Source: Bigelowiella natans CCMP2755 (lineage: Eukaryota; Cercozoa; Chlorarachniophyceae). Taken from it: 47,136 bases of DNA. This document shows positions 33,464 through 46,977 of this stretch, piece by piece. A program made the position numbers and the translations under genes. Position 1 is the stretch's first letter. The number at the start of each line of letters is the position of its first letter. Below the pieces are notes generated by a model. That model did no database searches. It saw only the letters and a program-made list of their open reading frames with translations, and was not told the DNA's origin. Location: assembly GCA_000320545.1 (NCBI GenBank), contig ADNK01002980.1:1-47136 (forward strand), given 5' to 3'.

Positions 33464-36400
33464 ATCCTCGCAGGAACAAGAACGACAACAACGACGGCGA
33501 CGACGAGTCACCTGCAGGAAAAGGCTCGAGAGGAATTCGAGGATCCCTCTCTGCAACCCAACATGTCGTATGTGAGCCTTCATTGCCTTCATCGCAAGGT
33601 CACTGCCCTTCGATGCGAGCAAACGCGCCGTCTGCGGCGCGAACGTCAGGCTGCCGAGCGCTGCGAAGCATGCTTGGCACATGGCCGGTTCTTCGAGATA
33701 ATTGCCAGTGATGCGTGCCATTGCAGGGATGACGTCGCCCGCCAGCTTGAGCGCGTAGTTCTTAGTCGCACAGATGCGGCCGGCCGAGGAGAGAAACCTG
33801 GAGACGAGAGACTGAGAGTCGATGTAAGTCAGGGCCGTCTCCGCCATTTCGTGTACCACGCCCGATTCAACGATGGTGGAGATGTTCCCCACGTTGAACG
33901 ACAGTCGGTCTATGAGGCCGATCGCCGACTTGCAGAAGCTCTCGTCGTAAGCGAGCTCGTTGAGCGCATCCTTGACGACCTCCACGACGCCGCGCCTGAC
34001 GATGGTTGAGGAGCAGTGATCGTCGTGGGAGAGTTGGGTGAGGCACTTGACAGCTGGGGTCATGATGCTTGGGTTCGATCGGTGCTGCTTCACGCACGTC
34101 ACGACAGCCTTGTGCGCGTTCTCAGAGATGAAGATCGCCATTGCGTCCGGGTCGGTGCGCGAGAACTGCGCGAGGCGGTCGATGACCTTCATGCACGCGA
34201 CGACGCTCTCCGCGTGCTCCTCCCCCTTGGAGAGCGCGGGGTTGAGCGCGTGGATCACGGAGTTCTCCAGGATCGATAAGTAGGTGGTGCGCGTCGCGAG
34301 GCGCTCCAGCACGCGACAGCAGAACTTGACCACGGCATCGTCGTCAGTGTTCGAGTAGATCACCTCGATCAGGCGCATATCGCCCTCGTTCTTCTGGATC
34401 TCGATCGCGTACTGCTTGCCCTGCTTGCAGAGATTGAGCAGCAGGCGCACCGTGTTTATCCAGAAGCGAGTGCCCTGATCACTATGCTGGGCCATCGCCC
34501 GCAGCGTCATGTGCGGAATCTCGTACCGTGACATCAGGCCGCAGTTGACGGTGTTTTTCTGGCTCAAGCCGCGCAGGGCGTAGCAGCACTTTTCGAGGAC
34601 GTCGGCACGGTCGTGGTAGCGCTTCATGATCTCGCCGATGACCTGCACGCCCCCAAGCTCCCCGATGAGGTTTTGGATGTGCTGGTTGCACGCGAGGTTG
34701 CCGAGGAGGTAGCACGCGTACATGAGGAACTCCGGCTTGTCCATGTTCCTCCTCATAGCCTCCAGGAGCATCTTCAGGTTCTCCGGGTTTGCGAACTTCT
34801 TCATCTCGTCTGGCTGGTTGGAGATGCGCGCGAGCGTCTTCATCGCCGGCAGCAGGCAGGAGTCATCCGTGCCATCCCCCGAGATCATCATGAGCGCTCC
34901 CTTGAGATCTCCACGCTTGAGCATGCCGTTCAGCACGACCGAGTCCTCCGTCATTGTGACCACAGCACGCAGTGTGTTGCCCAGGTTGTCCCAGTTGAGC
35001 GTGCCCGCGCGCTTCGGGTTGAGCACCTGCATCATCATGTCCATGGCCTTCTCATCGCCCACCACGGAGATCAGCTCCGCGTCCATGTTGCCGAGCGCCG
35101 AGTCGAAGCACATCACCGCGGCGTTGAAGGTCTCATCATCCAGGTTTTCCCCCCCAAGGAGCACGCTTTCCATGAAGTCCATCCCGCCCGCCTCTACAAA
35201 GATGTCTGAGTTCTCCGGGTTGCCAACAATTGCGATCAGTCCCTCGAACGCCTCCATGTCAGGGTTGTTAGGATCCAGCCCTTGCAGGACGTACTGAAGG
35301 TCCTCCAGCGTCACTTTCCCCCCTGCACCCTTCATCTTCTCGTCGCGCTCGTTGGCAGCTGCCTGCAGCAGCTCCTCCTCCTTCTTCTTCATGAGGAGGT
35401 ACTGCTGCTCTTGCCGGTCACGCAGCGCAGTAAGGATGGCCACGCCAGCGGACTGGGTCGCTCTGTTGTCCGGATACGCCTTCGTAGCCCAAGCGATGAG
35501 CCGTGCGTTCGCCATGCCGCTCTTGACGAAGAACTCGAGGTTCTCCTTGTTCCCCGCGCACCTGGCAAGCAGTACGATCTCGTCCTGCACAGAGTTCTCG
35601 ACGTTGAAGAGCTTCTTGATCGCGCGGCAGGCGACGTCGATGCCCCCTTCCTTGCAGAAAGCCAGCAGGATATCCTCGTCCTCGTCCGCGAGCTTCTGCA
35701 GCAGAGCCACGGCCGACTTCTGCACATTCGCGTTCCCGCTATGATCCTGGATGATATCAATCACGGAAGCGACAACGCCGAGCTCCGCCATCGCAGCGAT
35801 CGCACCGTCCTGGCCTGAGAGGTTGATGAGGTAATGGAGCTCGGCGTCAATCTTCTCGGGGTCCTCCTCGTTGCCCAGCGCTGTGAGGGACAGATTCACG
35901 GCGTCCTTGACGTTGCCGCCCTTCGCCTTCGCCACCGACTTGAACAGGTCGTTCAGCTGCGAGGTGACGATGATGCTGTCCTCAAACTCAGACCCCAGCG
36001 ACTTCACAATCAGCAGCGAGCCGTCCGCCTCCATGGCGCGCAGATGCAGCGGGTCCTCGGCTAGGCTGGAGAACATCTCGACGGCCGAAGACGCCATCTC
36101 CTCGTCCTTCCGCTTGATTGCCAGCTCGAGCAAGCGCTTATGGAGCCCACGTTTGAGGATAATCTGAGCAGCCTCGGGTTCTTGAGCAATCAGCGCCACG
36201 GTTCGTGCCATATTCCGAAGAATGGCCTCCTTTTCCTCAGACTCTGGTAGGGCCTGGACGACTTCCAGGCCTCTATCGAGATGCTCCAGGAGCCCGCATT
36301 TCGTCATCAGAGCACGGTTTTGCTCTACAGAGGCGATTCCCGCCAACAGATTTGTCAGCTCTACCATCTCAGGGATGGCGTCTTTGTCGCCGTCCTTGAC

Positions 36401-37809
36401 CCTCTGCACTAGCCCTGGAGGTGGTGGAATAATGAAAGATGCGATGGGTGAGAATAACAACGGTGCAAGGAACATGAAACCACCAGCAATAACGACGTCA
36501 TTTCCATTAATGATAACTTTGTCCGCATGATTGCAATCATCGCTATCATCATTATCATCATCATTGCAGCATGTGACGCATGTCCACCTTCAAACTTTTG
36601 CAAGTAGGCCCGCACGTCCTTCTCGGAGAGGAGATTGCCGACAACACGCGAGGCAAGCTGCACCACCTGCTTGTTGCCCTTGTGGATCTTGAGCATGTTC
36701 AGGACCTCCCCGAGCGCGCCGCATGCCCGCAGCTTGGCCAGGGCCGCCTTATTCGAGCAGGCCTTCTCAAGGGCCTGCAGTCCGAGTTTTGCTACTTCTG
36801 GATCATCGCCATGCTTGTGCAGAGCCTTGACGATGGTCTCAAGGCCGCCGTTCTTCGCCAGCTCATCGAGCGCCTCGTCTCCATTCTTCTTAATCATCTC
36901 CCGGATGAACTTGAGAGCTTGGACCTGTACCTCCTTATCGTCGGGATGCGCCTTTGCCATGACCACGGCCTGCTGCAGACAGCCCTGCTTGATGAGCTCG
37001 CTGCCGATTTCTTTGGTCTTGCAAAGGGCCGCCATAAGCTTCATGGACTTCTTGGCGAGGTTCGCATCCTTGGTGCCGAAGCTGCGTGCTAGGGCCATAA
37101 CGCTGGGAAGGGTGCCGAGCTTTACAAGATAGTCAGCGTTCTCTGGGCGAGAGGAGAAGGCAGCGAGGGCGGAGTAGGCTGCAGCTGCGACCTCGGGGTC
37201 TTTGTAGCATTTCCGGACGACGTCCAGAAGTACCTGGCCGCACTTCTCCTTCATCAGCGCATAGATGTTGGCGTCATCCACGGCGAGTCGCTCCAACGCG
37301 CGGCATCCGTTCATCACGAAACGCTTGGCGTTCTCATCCTTCGTGACGTCAAACGTCTTGTTCTCAGATAGGTCGCGCAGGAGGCCTGTGATGAGCTGGA
37401 TACCCCCGTTCTTGATGAGGAACTCGACGTTCTTTCCCACGAGTGAGAGGGCTCCGATGGTAGCCATCGCGCCGCCATCCATGGAAGACAGGCCCTCAAG
37501 AGCCTTCTCCAGCTCAGAGGCTGTGCCCAGATGCTTCAGCGCCTCCGACCCGCACTTGAGCAGGACTTCGTTGTCAGGATGGAGCTCAAGGTGCCGCACC
37601 AGCACCCCCACCACGCCTCTCTTCTTCAGCATCTCACCGAGCCGTGGGTCATTCTCCGCAATCTGCTTGATGGCTGTCATGGCAGCAAGGGAGAGAGCCT
37701 GGTCCTTCGGGTGCAGCTCCAGCGACCGCATCAGCTCGTCAGCGATGCCAGACTTGATGATCATTTCGGAGATCTCGGGCTTGCTCTGTTCAGAGTTAGG
37801 AATATTGTC

Positions 37810-37856
<47 letters not shown>

Positions 37857-39016
37857 GAGGGGAAGGGGGGTGGGAAAAAGACAAATGGATTTTCGTAAAA
37901 AGCACTCCAACCGTCCTGGACGACTAGAGCTGTCATGGCTGGGTGCAAGATAGCTGCAACAACTATCCTAGGTTTTGTTCCTTGTGTCTTCTCTCTTCAT
38001 ACGTGTAACTAACGGAAATACCCCGATCAGCTTGCTCGTTAGCTGGGCGATCGCCCCAGAGATGAGCGGATCCCTCGTTTTGGACTCCTTTTGCTCGTTG
38101 TTGTTGCGATGGAGAACGTTCGCAATGGCTGGTATGATCTCCTGCTTCGTGAGCTGAAAACCACATGGCAATCACAGCAATATTTGTTGGCAATGTTGAA
38201 GTACTGGCTTGTAGTTGTAATAGTAGCAGTCGAAGTAGTAGTAGTATTAGGAGTAGTTGTTGTTTCTATTGGTGGTCTAGTAAAGAAAAGGGGGGGGGGG
38301 GGGCATGTTCTGCTGGTACCTTGGTAGCCAACTTCTCGTTCATGATATGGCATGCTGTGTCACAAGTGCTCGCTAATGTCTCTCTGACGGTAGTGGCAGT
38401 GAAGACGATGACGAATGGGTTTGATGGCGCATATAGTAAATAAAGCAACATATTAAGCGACTGCTGGGAAGGAAAAGGAGGGGAAAGTGACATGGAACGA
38501 TACCTATCGCGCACACACGCACGTACGTACAATTCATTCATGTATTTATGACGTCCACATGCAGACTCATAATCAGCTCGGAAAGAATGGGTCGAGAAAT
38601 AAGCGACGCTAATGGTGAACGAACTCACCCTCCAAGGTGGTTTTCCAGTGAATTGACGATAGGAGTGCCCGAAAATTTCTCAGCAACCAGCTGCAAGGAA
38701 GATGAAAAAGGAGATGATTAGAAGCGAGAAGAAGGAAGCAGTGCTAGCTACGGGAGCTACTTTCATTTTTGGGGGGGAGATAAGATGAGATTTATCGCCT
38801 TCTTGTGATCCCTCCCTCTCTCCCCCCCCCCCCCCCCCCTCTCTTAATTTTTTCAAAAAGTAGGTAAATTGAATACACGAACCCTCCTCATTGCGGGGTT
38901 AATTCCCAGCTTCTTCACGAACTTGTTGACCTGATCGATATCGTAGCATCCCCCGTAATAAGCACAACGATGATGAAATAGTCATGTGGTGGTGGTGAAA
39001 ACGACGATGACGATGA

Positions 39017-39047
<31 letters not shown>

Positions 39048-40332
39048 ACACACGCTACCAAGATCTGCAGGCCCTCATTGTAGGCATTTTTCCTCAACAC
39101 CTTTGAGACTACATCAAGGACATTTAAATCGACCATCTCCTCGCACGAGACCTGTGGAAACACGCGATAGTGAGCGTTTTGTTACAATACCCATCATCTT
39201 CATCAATCCTAAAGGCAGGCAGTAGCACCTCATCGACGCATAAATTAGTGAGACATGTAAGAGAGTACGAGAGCATCTTTCCGAATTTTGATCTGAGATG
39301 TGATAACAGGAAAAGATCCATGATGATGAAGATGATGATGACAATGATGATAACCGAGGATACTCATATTTATCCGAATGCTCTTCCATCAAAAGGTCAA
39401 TAGCCTATTCTCTTTCAACTTTTATTTTTCATGTGATGCTACTTGGCAGTCATATCCTTGAGCAGCTGCTTGATGACTTCTTTGTTGCGTGAAATGTATT
39501 TGGCCTTCTTACGGTTCTACATTAGGTGAGCGAGGGGGGATTAGGCATTGTTCTGTACGAAGAGATCTTAAATACGTCGTTAGAATATATAGGCACGCTG
39601 CTCTAATTTCCAAAGTCTCTCTAAGCGGAGTTGCCTGCAATCTCGATACCTTTGTGCGTTTTCGCAGCTTGTCGAGCACACTAATTCGGCCCTTTTCATC
39701 GGTCACTGAAGATCTTGCAGCGACGACGACCGAATCGCGTCTCCCCGCGGTCTGTCTACGGGGTCTACCCTGTGAATAGCTCTTTGCTGGAGACTACAGG
39801 AGGAGAAGGAGGGAGAATGATTGAGGAGAGGCGTTATTGTATGTGCCCTCGCATTAATCGTTTTTCAGGGGATCTATCTTCGAATCGGGAAGGTTGAAGA
39901 TAAAATATGACTACGAGCACAAATAGAAGACCTGTTGGGTGGACTTCACATCAGTGCCTCCTGTCTTCTTATCACCATTTTTTATGTCGAAAGACTGGCT
40001 TGCTCTTGATCGCCGTCGAGCTAGTGCGGCTTGAAGCTCTGAGAGATAAGAAAATCATAAGTTTCTCATAATCAAAATAGAAAGAGGCGGTCGGTCCCGA
40101 GTCTCGTTAAGAATCGAAACCAACGAAGGGATATTGACTACCGTTGGAGTTAGGCATCGTTCTCCTGTCCTATTTCCTTATTGTCGAGCTGATAAATGTC
40201 CAATAATTGACAGAATCTCAATTCTGACGCAGTCTTGCGTCTTATGAAGTCGATTCTTACCGTACGGTGCTTCTCCAGAATAGTTTGCAGGTGGTGGGGG
40301 AAGGTGAACACACCCGAATTTGCAAAGCTCAA
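32321..40332 (-). CDS. Giant armadillo-repeat protein with C-terminal PH-like domain (5' end missing)
   Basis: About 1,900 residues from at least 15 exons: 40332-40261, 40038-39932, 39705-39650, 39516-39443, 39292-39229, 39151-39059, 38930-38883, 38690-38629, 38383-38320, 38153-38022, 37785-36588, 36414-33512, 33366-33133, 33037-32909, 32743-32321. From 39516 on all joins keep phase. The N-terminal part has VHLPPPPANYSG, a basic helix ELQAALARRRSRAS, then helical exons. The centre is a long armadillo/HEAT array (GALGEVLNMLKIHKGNKQVV, LELHPDNEVLLKCGSEALK, YACYLLGNLACNQHIQNLIG). The last exon looks like a pleckstrin-homology domain (RAFVVSGEDAILSFECPSE, then MRNKWIKALEAL), which suggests membrane or protein binding. 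An exon ending AAGKGN may lie at about 40405-40440. The architecture suggests a scaffold; no named family is assigned. The joins at 40038/39705 and further 5' are unresolved. Confidence 0.83.
33370..33463. repeat. Self-complementary (CA)n(TA)n(TG)n microsatellite in armadillo intron
   Basis: CA units at 33370-33388, TA at 33398-33431, TG at 33432-33461, all inside the intron 33367-33511. The CA and TG arms are reverse complements around the TA centre. Confidence 0.9.
37813..37853. repeat. (GA)n microsatellite in armadillo intron
   Basis: About twenty GA units in the intron 37786-38021. Confidence 0.9.
39006..39048. repeat. (ACG)n trinucleotide repeat in armadillo intron
   Basis: ATG/ACG units within the intron 38931-39058. 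Confidence 0.85.
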
Positions 40333-41130
40333 CTGAATAAAATCCAGACGTCTTCATAAGTACGGCAACCATAAAGAGGATATATTATACTAAATTGGAA
40401 GGCATTTACGTTCCCTTTTCCAGCAGCACGAAAGCGTATCTTTGCCCTGAACAAAAGGCTATTTTAGAGCATTATTAGTTTAAAAGGAATGACGTATCTA
40501 TTTTTCATACTAATTTTCAGTTTTTTCATTGGCACAATTCGAATGTTCGCTTCCGGCTTGGCGTTTCATGCTTGATTTGGGGATAAATCTGCACTACTCC
40601 AAATTATTCATGGTCGCAGCTTGCTTTCTCCATGATATTTGGATCGTAAAAGTATTCACGCCTACCTCCGATGTTCCTCGCTCAAAAACTATCTTTCGCC
40701 TTTCACATCGATGGTTCAGAATATTTCCGAGTAAACATATCCATGAGAACTTTAACGGTGCTGAAAATACATTTGAATCTTACTATTAATATACACAAAT
40801 GGATGTCGCAAGATAAAAATGCCAGTACTTTCATTATGAGTATTCCGAATCGTATTTTGATATTACATCGGGAGTGAGGTAGGTCACCCACCCACCTATC
40901 GCCACCTTCTAGGATGCCTGTGCATCTGTAACATAGTAGTATCCTTCGTTTACAGGATGTTTTTCATTCTCCCTGTAGGCACAAAACATTTTCCCAGGAC
41001 CTGGATTTGTTCAACAGATGTGGCCACGAACTCGGCGAGAAGGGTACCATTTCCGATTTATGACACGCTCTCATGCTTGACGCTGCGATCTCCCAGATTC
41101 CGGGTGCGAAGTGCAGCCTTTCCTCGCTTG
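40333..41130. other. 5' region of the armadillo gene and of the HINT gene
   Basis: Divergent spacer that must also hold the missing 5' exon(s) of the armadillo gene. A minus-strand exon at about 40405-40440 (AKIRFRAAGKGN before a gtaaatg donor) is plausible. Other frames on both strands are unsupported. Confidence 0.4.
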
Positions 41131-42232
<1,102 letters not shown>

Positions 42233-43095
42233 TAAGTTCTGAATAGGAAAGAAGTGCATTAACGGTTGTCACCGGTCAACTCTTCTCCATATCTCCCCCC
42301 ATATGCATGTAATCAGCAGTTCCGTCTAAGCACATCTGTGTATAGAGATATAAGTGGAGATAAATGCTGCAAGTATGCCCTACACTATATCAATATATTT
42401 AGGCAGCGCTCCAAGAAGTTTGAATGTTTTTTGTTGCATTGCATCTGTACTACAGCGTACGCATAACACGCGGGCTACATTTCGGGATGCTGGACGTTTT
42501 GGCCTGCCATAGCCTCTTACATATGCTAGTATGTGCAGGCGCCCGATTAAATCGCAATGGATTGCGTGTCCACCGGTTGATGCACAGATATATTATGCGC
42601 GAAATGCATGTGCGAAATGACCGTTGACTAGGACGCCGATTACTTACGCAAAGCTAGAAAGATATTGCAATGGGCGCGCATGCGCGCCTGGGCCAATGTA
42701 GTAGGTAGCGAGCGGATGCAAGCTGCGGGCTCCTGTGCTTCATTTGTGTGTGTCATTAACATAACAGCATCTTATTACAGAATTGTGTGTGCTAGCTGTG
42801 GCCTGTACATATGTCGTCTATCTATCGCAGCATAGATTATCCACGGCGCATACAAACAGCTGCAAATTAACATGTATGAAGCTACAGGGGAATATTCATC
42901 GGTCTTTGACGTATCCTAAGCTTAAATAGCTAATATCACGTGGCAGTCAACAGTACTCAGGATGTAAATAATCAATTATTTATTGAAGGGTTTAAATACA
43001 AATCAAGAGATCCTTCATTTCATCTCTATGTACAGTCTTAAATCTCATCATTCCTGCTGTCACATGTACGCATCGATCTTTTGTTTCACCGTTCT
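42233..43095. other. Intergenic between converging genes, TGCATG-rich
   Basis: No gene seen between the 3' ends of the HINT gene (+) and the helical-repeat gene (-). GCATG-type words are frequent (42303-42310, 42602-42612, 42675-42685), as in the other 3' flanks. Confidence 0.55.
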
Positions 43096-44405
43096 CTACT
43101 TATCAGCCCCCCCCTCCGGATCTGCTTGCGAAGGAGTCGCCTTTTGATTTCCATCACCAGAACCGCTTCCTTCGATCATCTTTTTATCTCCTACTGCGTT
43201 CTTGCCGACTTCTTCATTGTACGCCTTACTGGCGACCTTGAGGGCTTTCTGCGCCTGTTTTTTCGCAATTCCCTATATGACGTCGATGAGGTTGGATAAT
43301 ACGACGCACAAATATGTTAGCCACCGAAGAGAGGCAGTTAGGAGTACAAGCACACTTACATCTCGAGAGTATGAGGAGGCGGCTCACAACAAAACACTGA
43401 CAGAGCTTCTATTGTTTGCTCGCTCTTCTCTTGCTACCTACCACCAAAGGACCACCTTGTAATCTGTGCATTGAGAGACGCTCGTCATGGCCTTCGTTAC
43501 GTTGGTGTACGCCTCCACGCCGCCCGCTACAACCTCTCCGACCTAATTGTTACGTTTACTAAATTGACATTATTCGCGGAGCATGGCGAGTGGGGCGATA
43601 GGATTGCCGTGTAAAAACACAGTGGCTAGTGTACACAAAACCCAGCGCGCGCTCCATTGATAGGCCCTTCGTCTGCGCTACCCATCGATGCAAAAAAATA
43701 CAATTTGAACATCACATTCCTCACCTCGGCTCCGAAGCCATACTCAGCGATCTCAGAGGTAGCATCCCCAAGTTCCTTCGCCAGTCCAGCAACCAAACAC
43801 ACGCACGGCAGCACCAGGAAGAAAAACAAACGACAGATGACCGCCGATCGTAAGGTTGATGCTATCACCTCTCCCTGTGCACCCCTTTCTACCCCCCTCC
43901 CCCCCCTTTAAGAAAGAAACAAATGTAGGAGAGACCACTGTCGCACGGGACGGAAATTTTGAGGCCGCGCTCTTTTTGGAGGGGTTTGAGGTGTACGTGC
44001 GCCAGACAAAAGCTACTAATTTGTGTATGTGTGCGTGCGGGGCTCTGACCTGCGTGAGCTGCACGCCGGCATCTTTCATCGCCAACACAACTTGAGTCCA
44101 TGAAACTGCCGCCTGAAAGAAGGACGAGGAGAAGGAGGAGAAGAAGAAGGAGGGTAAGGGGGAGGGGGGGAGGACAGGAGAAGAAGAAGAATATTAAGAA
44201 AAAGAATGAGCACAGCCATAACCAAATGATCCCCAAATCCAAATCTCTCCTCTTTTTGCCTCTTTGCTTAACGTGTGTGAAAGAAACTACGCCGACCCCG
44301 CACAGCACCTTTCCGATGACTTTCTCCGCTGCCTTTGCAGCATCACCAACGGGACCCTGAATCTTTCCTAGCATCTACTCACAAACAGTAAAATCCATTT
44401 ATCAT

Positions 44406-44444
<39 letters not shown>

Positions 44445-44685
44445 GAGGAGGCAATACAATCAATGCAATTCTCCAGCAATAGCCTCCACGGAAAATGCTC
44501 GTAGTCATCGGCAGGTCTATGCGCGTGTTTGCTCTTGAGTCGTCATCGTTAGCATTAAGAAAGCGTGTGCAGGCTTAGAGAAGTGATGGGCCGCACTTAC
44601 TTTGAGTCTTGGAGAGGAGGAGGAGGAGGAGGAGGTCTGTGACGAAGCTTGGGCTTGCGGCCTCTAGCGTATTCACAATTACATA

Positions 44686-44743
<58 letters not shown>

Positions 44744-44760
44744 ATTATGTGTGTGTGTGC

Positions 44761-44823
<63 letters not shown>

Positions 44824-44952
44824 CATGCATGCATGCATGCATGCGTTAAGATGTGTACACATGCATACTTTGAGATTTAATATCAATTTACTATAATTAC
44901 GCGTATCGTCGTCTTCGTCGTCATCATCACCCGTTTTGGTTGTCACGTCATT

Positions 44953-44985
<33 letters not shown>

Positions 44986-45266
44986 GTCGTCATGTCATCT
45001 TCTTCTCACTCGCCATCCCCGTAGCAATACGGCCCGCTATCATCCCTGCGTCACCCACAAGCTCCTGATATGTCGTCGTAAAAGGTAAGGGGGGCGCGGC
45101 GTGGAAGGGAGGGAAGGGGGGGAGGGAGGTACGTGGACATATCTATTTTTGAATAGTACTTCGACGAGAGCCTCTGATATCACCGCAGCACCGGCAGAGA
45201 ATCTTGGGAAGGGGAGGGGAGAGGGTTTGAGAGGGGGAGGAGGAGGAGGAGGAAGAGCTTAATGTT

Positions 45267-45309
<43 letters not shown>

Positions 45310-45624
45310 GCCGTGTTTTATATACGTTCGTATTGCATCACAGCAGGGAGGGTCATGACGGCGGCGAGCACGGTCATAAAGCCAAAAGAACGACGCCAAG
45401 CGGCAAACATGCACGAGATCGAAAGATCGTCATCTTTCTTCCTTACTGTTGCGCCTTCAGGATGGCTGCCTTGACGCGCGGAGGAATCTTGACCCCCTTG
45501 GTGCTGTGCCCGATCTTTGACTGTGTGTTGGCACAGATTAGACAGTAGGAGACACCGACGATTGCTGCTACCTCTCAGGAATAGCTTATGTGTGTGATTC
45601 CTCCCCCATGGTAGTACCATACTG

Positions 45625-45657
<33 letters not shown>

Positions 45658-46110
45658 TTACACCTACTACTGCGACAGGCAAGCACAACCTTTAATACGG
45701 ACTTCCCGATTCGAATGCCCATCGCCACCATCTCCGTCGACGCTTTAATGCCCTGCACCGTCATGTCCTTGCTCGCGTCAATGTACGCCTCTACCTTCTC
45801 GCCAGTTGTCTTCTTGTCGCGCCCCGCGGACTATAGTTATCATTATCATCGTTATTATTATTATTATTATCATTATTGCTGTTGTTATTATTTGTTGTTG
45901 TTGTAGTAGTAGTAGTAGAAGTAGAATGAGAATGTCGCTTTGAAGAAAAACAAGGGAGAGCATGAAGAGGAGGTGCGCGACGGTGTGTATATGTGCATGC
46001 ATATATGCGTGTGTGTGTGTATAGCTGTACAGTCATTACAAACCTCTATCGCAACTGCCGTCTCAGTTAATGCTGTTTGTAGAGTCGACATTCCCTTGGA
46101 AGAATACAAA

Positions 46111-46163
<53 letters not shown>

Positions 46164-46508
46164 GAACAGCAGGATAAGAGGGTAGAATGTGTAGTCTTTG
46201 CCGTACACTCACGTATTATTATCTTCGGTGTTGTGGCTTCTGCGTCGTATGACTCATCTCTCCCAATCACTGTTTGTCTCTTATCTCCCTTCGCTCCCCC
46301 TTTCTTCGCCACCACACACCTCCTTGAGCGCGGCGTGTACATGCCTGTCTTTCACGAGCTTTTGCACTTCGTTGGTTGCTTTCTTAACGGCTACGACGGC
46401 GTCCGTCATCGAGTCGGATGTCCATGTCCCAAGCTGCGTGGCGGTCGACATGATATAGTCGTGATGATGGGGTGATAACGATGCTTTCGAGGAGGAAGGG
46501 GGTGATGG

Positions 46509-46557
<49 letters not shown>

Positions 46558-46977
46558 GCTCCTCACCGCTTGAGCTCTCTCCACCATCTTCAGCTGCTCA
46601 GACAATGCGCCCAGCCTGGTCAGTATTGGAAGAATGAGAGGGAGGAGAGGGGGAGGGAGGAGGAGGAAGAGAAGGAGAAAGAGGTGTGCAGAAGAGGTTA
46701 AGAGTCTGCTGCTTGCACGATGTCTATTAAACATTGCACCTCTCGATTTTCTTTCCTCTAACCCCCTAAATATCCCCCCCCCCCCCACCCCCGCCCGAAA
46801 TTTGATTCCACTCCTCCAAGCCCTTGCTTGCCTGGTCATGAGCTGCTTAGACGATTTCCCTCCCTTTTTCTTTGCAGCTGCGAGAAGGCCGTCTACAGCG
46901 GTGGTGAGCTTTCGGACGCCTTCTTTCGAAAGATCCTGCGCCTTGTTTAGCCTGTCGACGAGCTTCAATTCCTCCAT
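43096..46977 (-). CDS. Ala/Val/Lys-rich helical protein of unknown function, 13 small exons
   Basis: About 370 residues from exons 46977-46832, 46615-46567, 46433-46320, 46094-46044, 45830-45690, 45520-45447, 45202-45160, 45065-45011, 44367-44309, 44112-44050, 43775-43725, 43542-43456 and a last exon from 43271. The first twelve join in phase. Each exon encodes one or two amphipathic helices, for example TDAVVAVKKATNEVQKLVKD, VQGIKASTEMVAMGIRIGK, AGAAVISEALVE, DAAKAAEKVIGK and GEVVAGGVEAYTNVTKAM. No Cys pattern, membrane segment or catalytic motif is seen. The style recalls apolipoprotein-, perilipin- or LEA-like helical proteins, but no homology is claimed. The last exon can be read two ways (stop at 43096 or 43191). 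The first intron starts with GC rather than GT. The start ATG at 46977 opens straight into MEELKLVDRLNKAQDL. Confidence 0.68.
44408..44441. repeat. (AT)n microsatellite in helical-gene intron
   Basis: About seventeen AT units in the intron 44368-45010. Confidence 0.9.
44684..44845. repeat. Four-part microsatellite (CA)(GA)(TG)(GA) plus (CATG)n
   Basis: CA at 44684-44702, GA at 44703-44739, TG at 44750-44779, GA at 44780-44820, then five CATG units at 44824-44844. All inside the intron 44368-45010. Confidence 0.9.
44949..44993. repeat. (ATC)n trinucleotide repeat in helical-gene intron
   Basis: About thirteen ATC/TCA units just downstream of the four-part repeat, in the same intron. Confidence 0.85.
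45270..45306. repeat. (CT)n microsatellite in helical-gene intron
   Basis: About eighteen CT units (GA on the transcribed strand) in the intron 45203-45446. Confidence 0.9.
46109..46162. repeat. Compound (CA)n(GA)n microsatellite in helical-gene intron
   Basis: CA units pass directly into GA units in the intron 46095-46319. Confidence 0.9.
46512..46552. repeat. (GA)n microsatellite in helical-gene intron
   Basis: About twenty GA units in the intron 46434-46566. Confidence 0.9.

Noticed and set aside
33434-35818. Long plus-strand frames opposite the armadillo gene
   Set aside because: They are antisense shadows caused by high GC at third positions; the minus-strand frame has clear ARM repeats over 968 codons.
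1-40332. Myosin and armadillo genes as a myosin/UNC-45 chaperone pair
   Set aside because: The armadillo protein lacks the TPR and UCS features that define UNC-45, and the genes are 30 kb apart.
44632-44640. Possible 7-base microexon in the helical gene
   Set aside because: Skipping it gives a cleaner in-phase join between the exons at 45011 and 44367.
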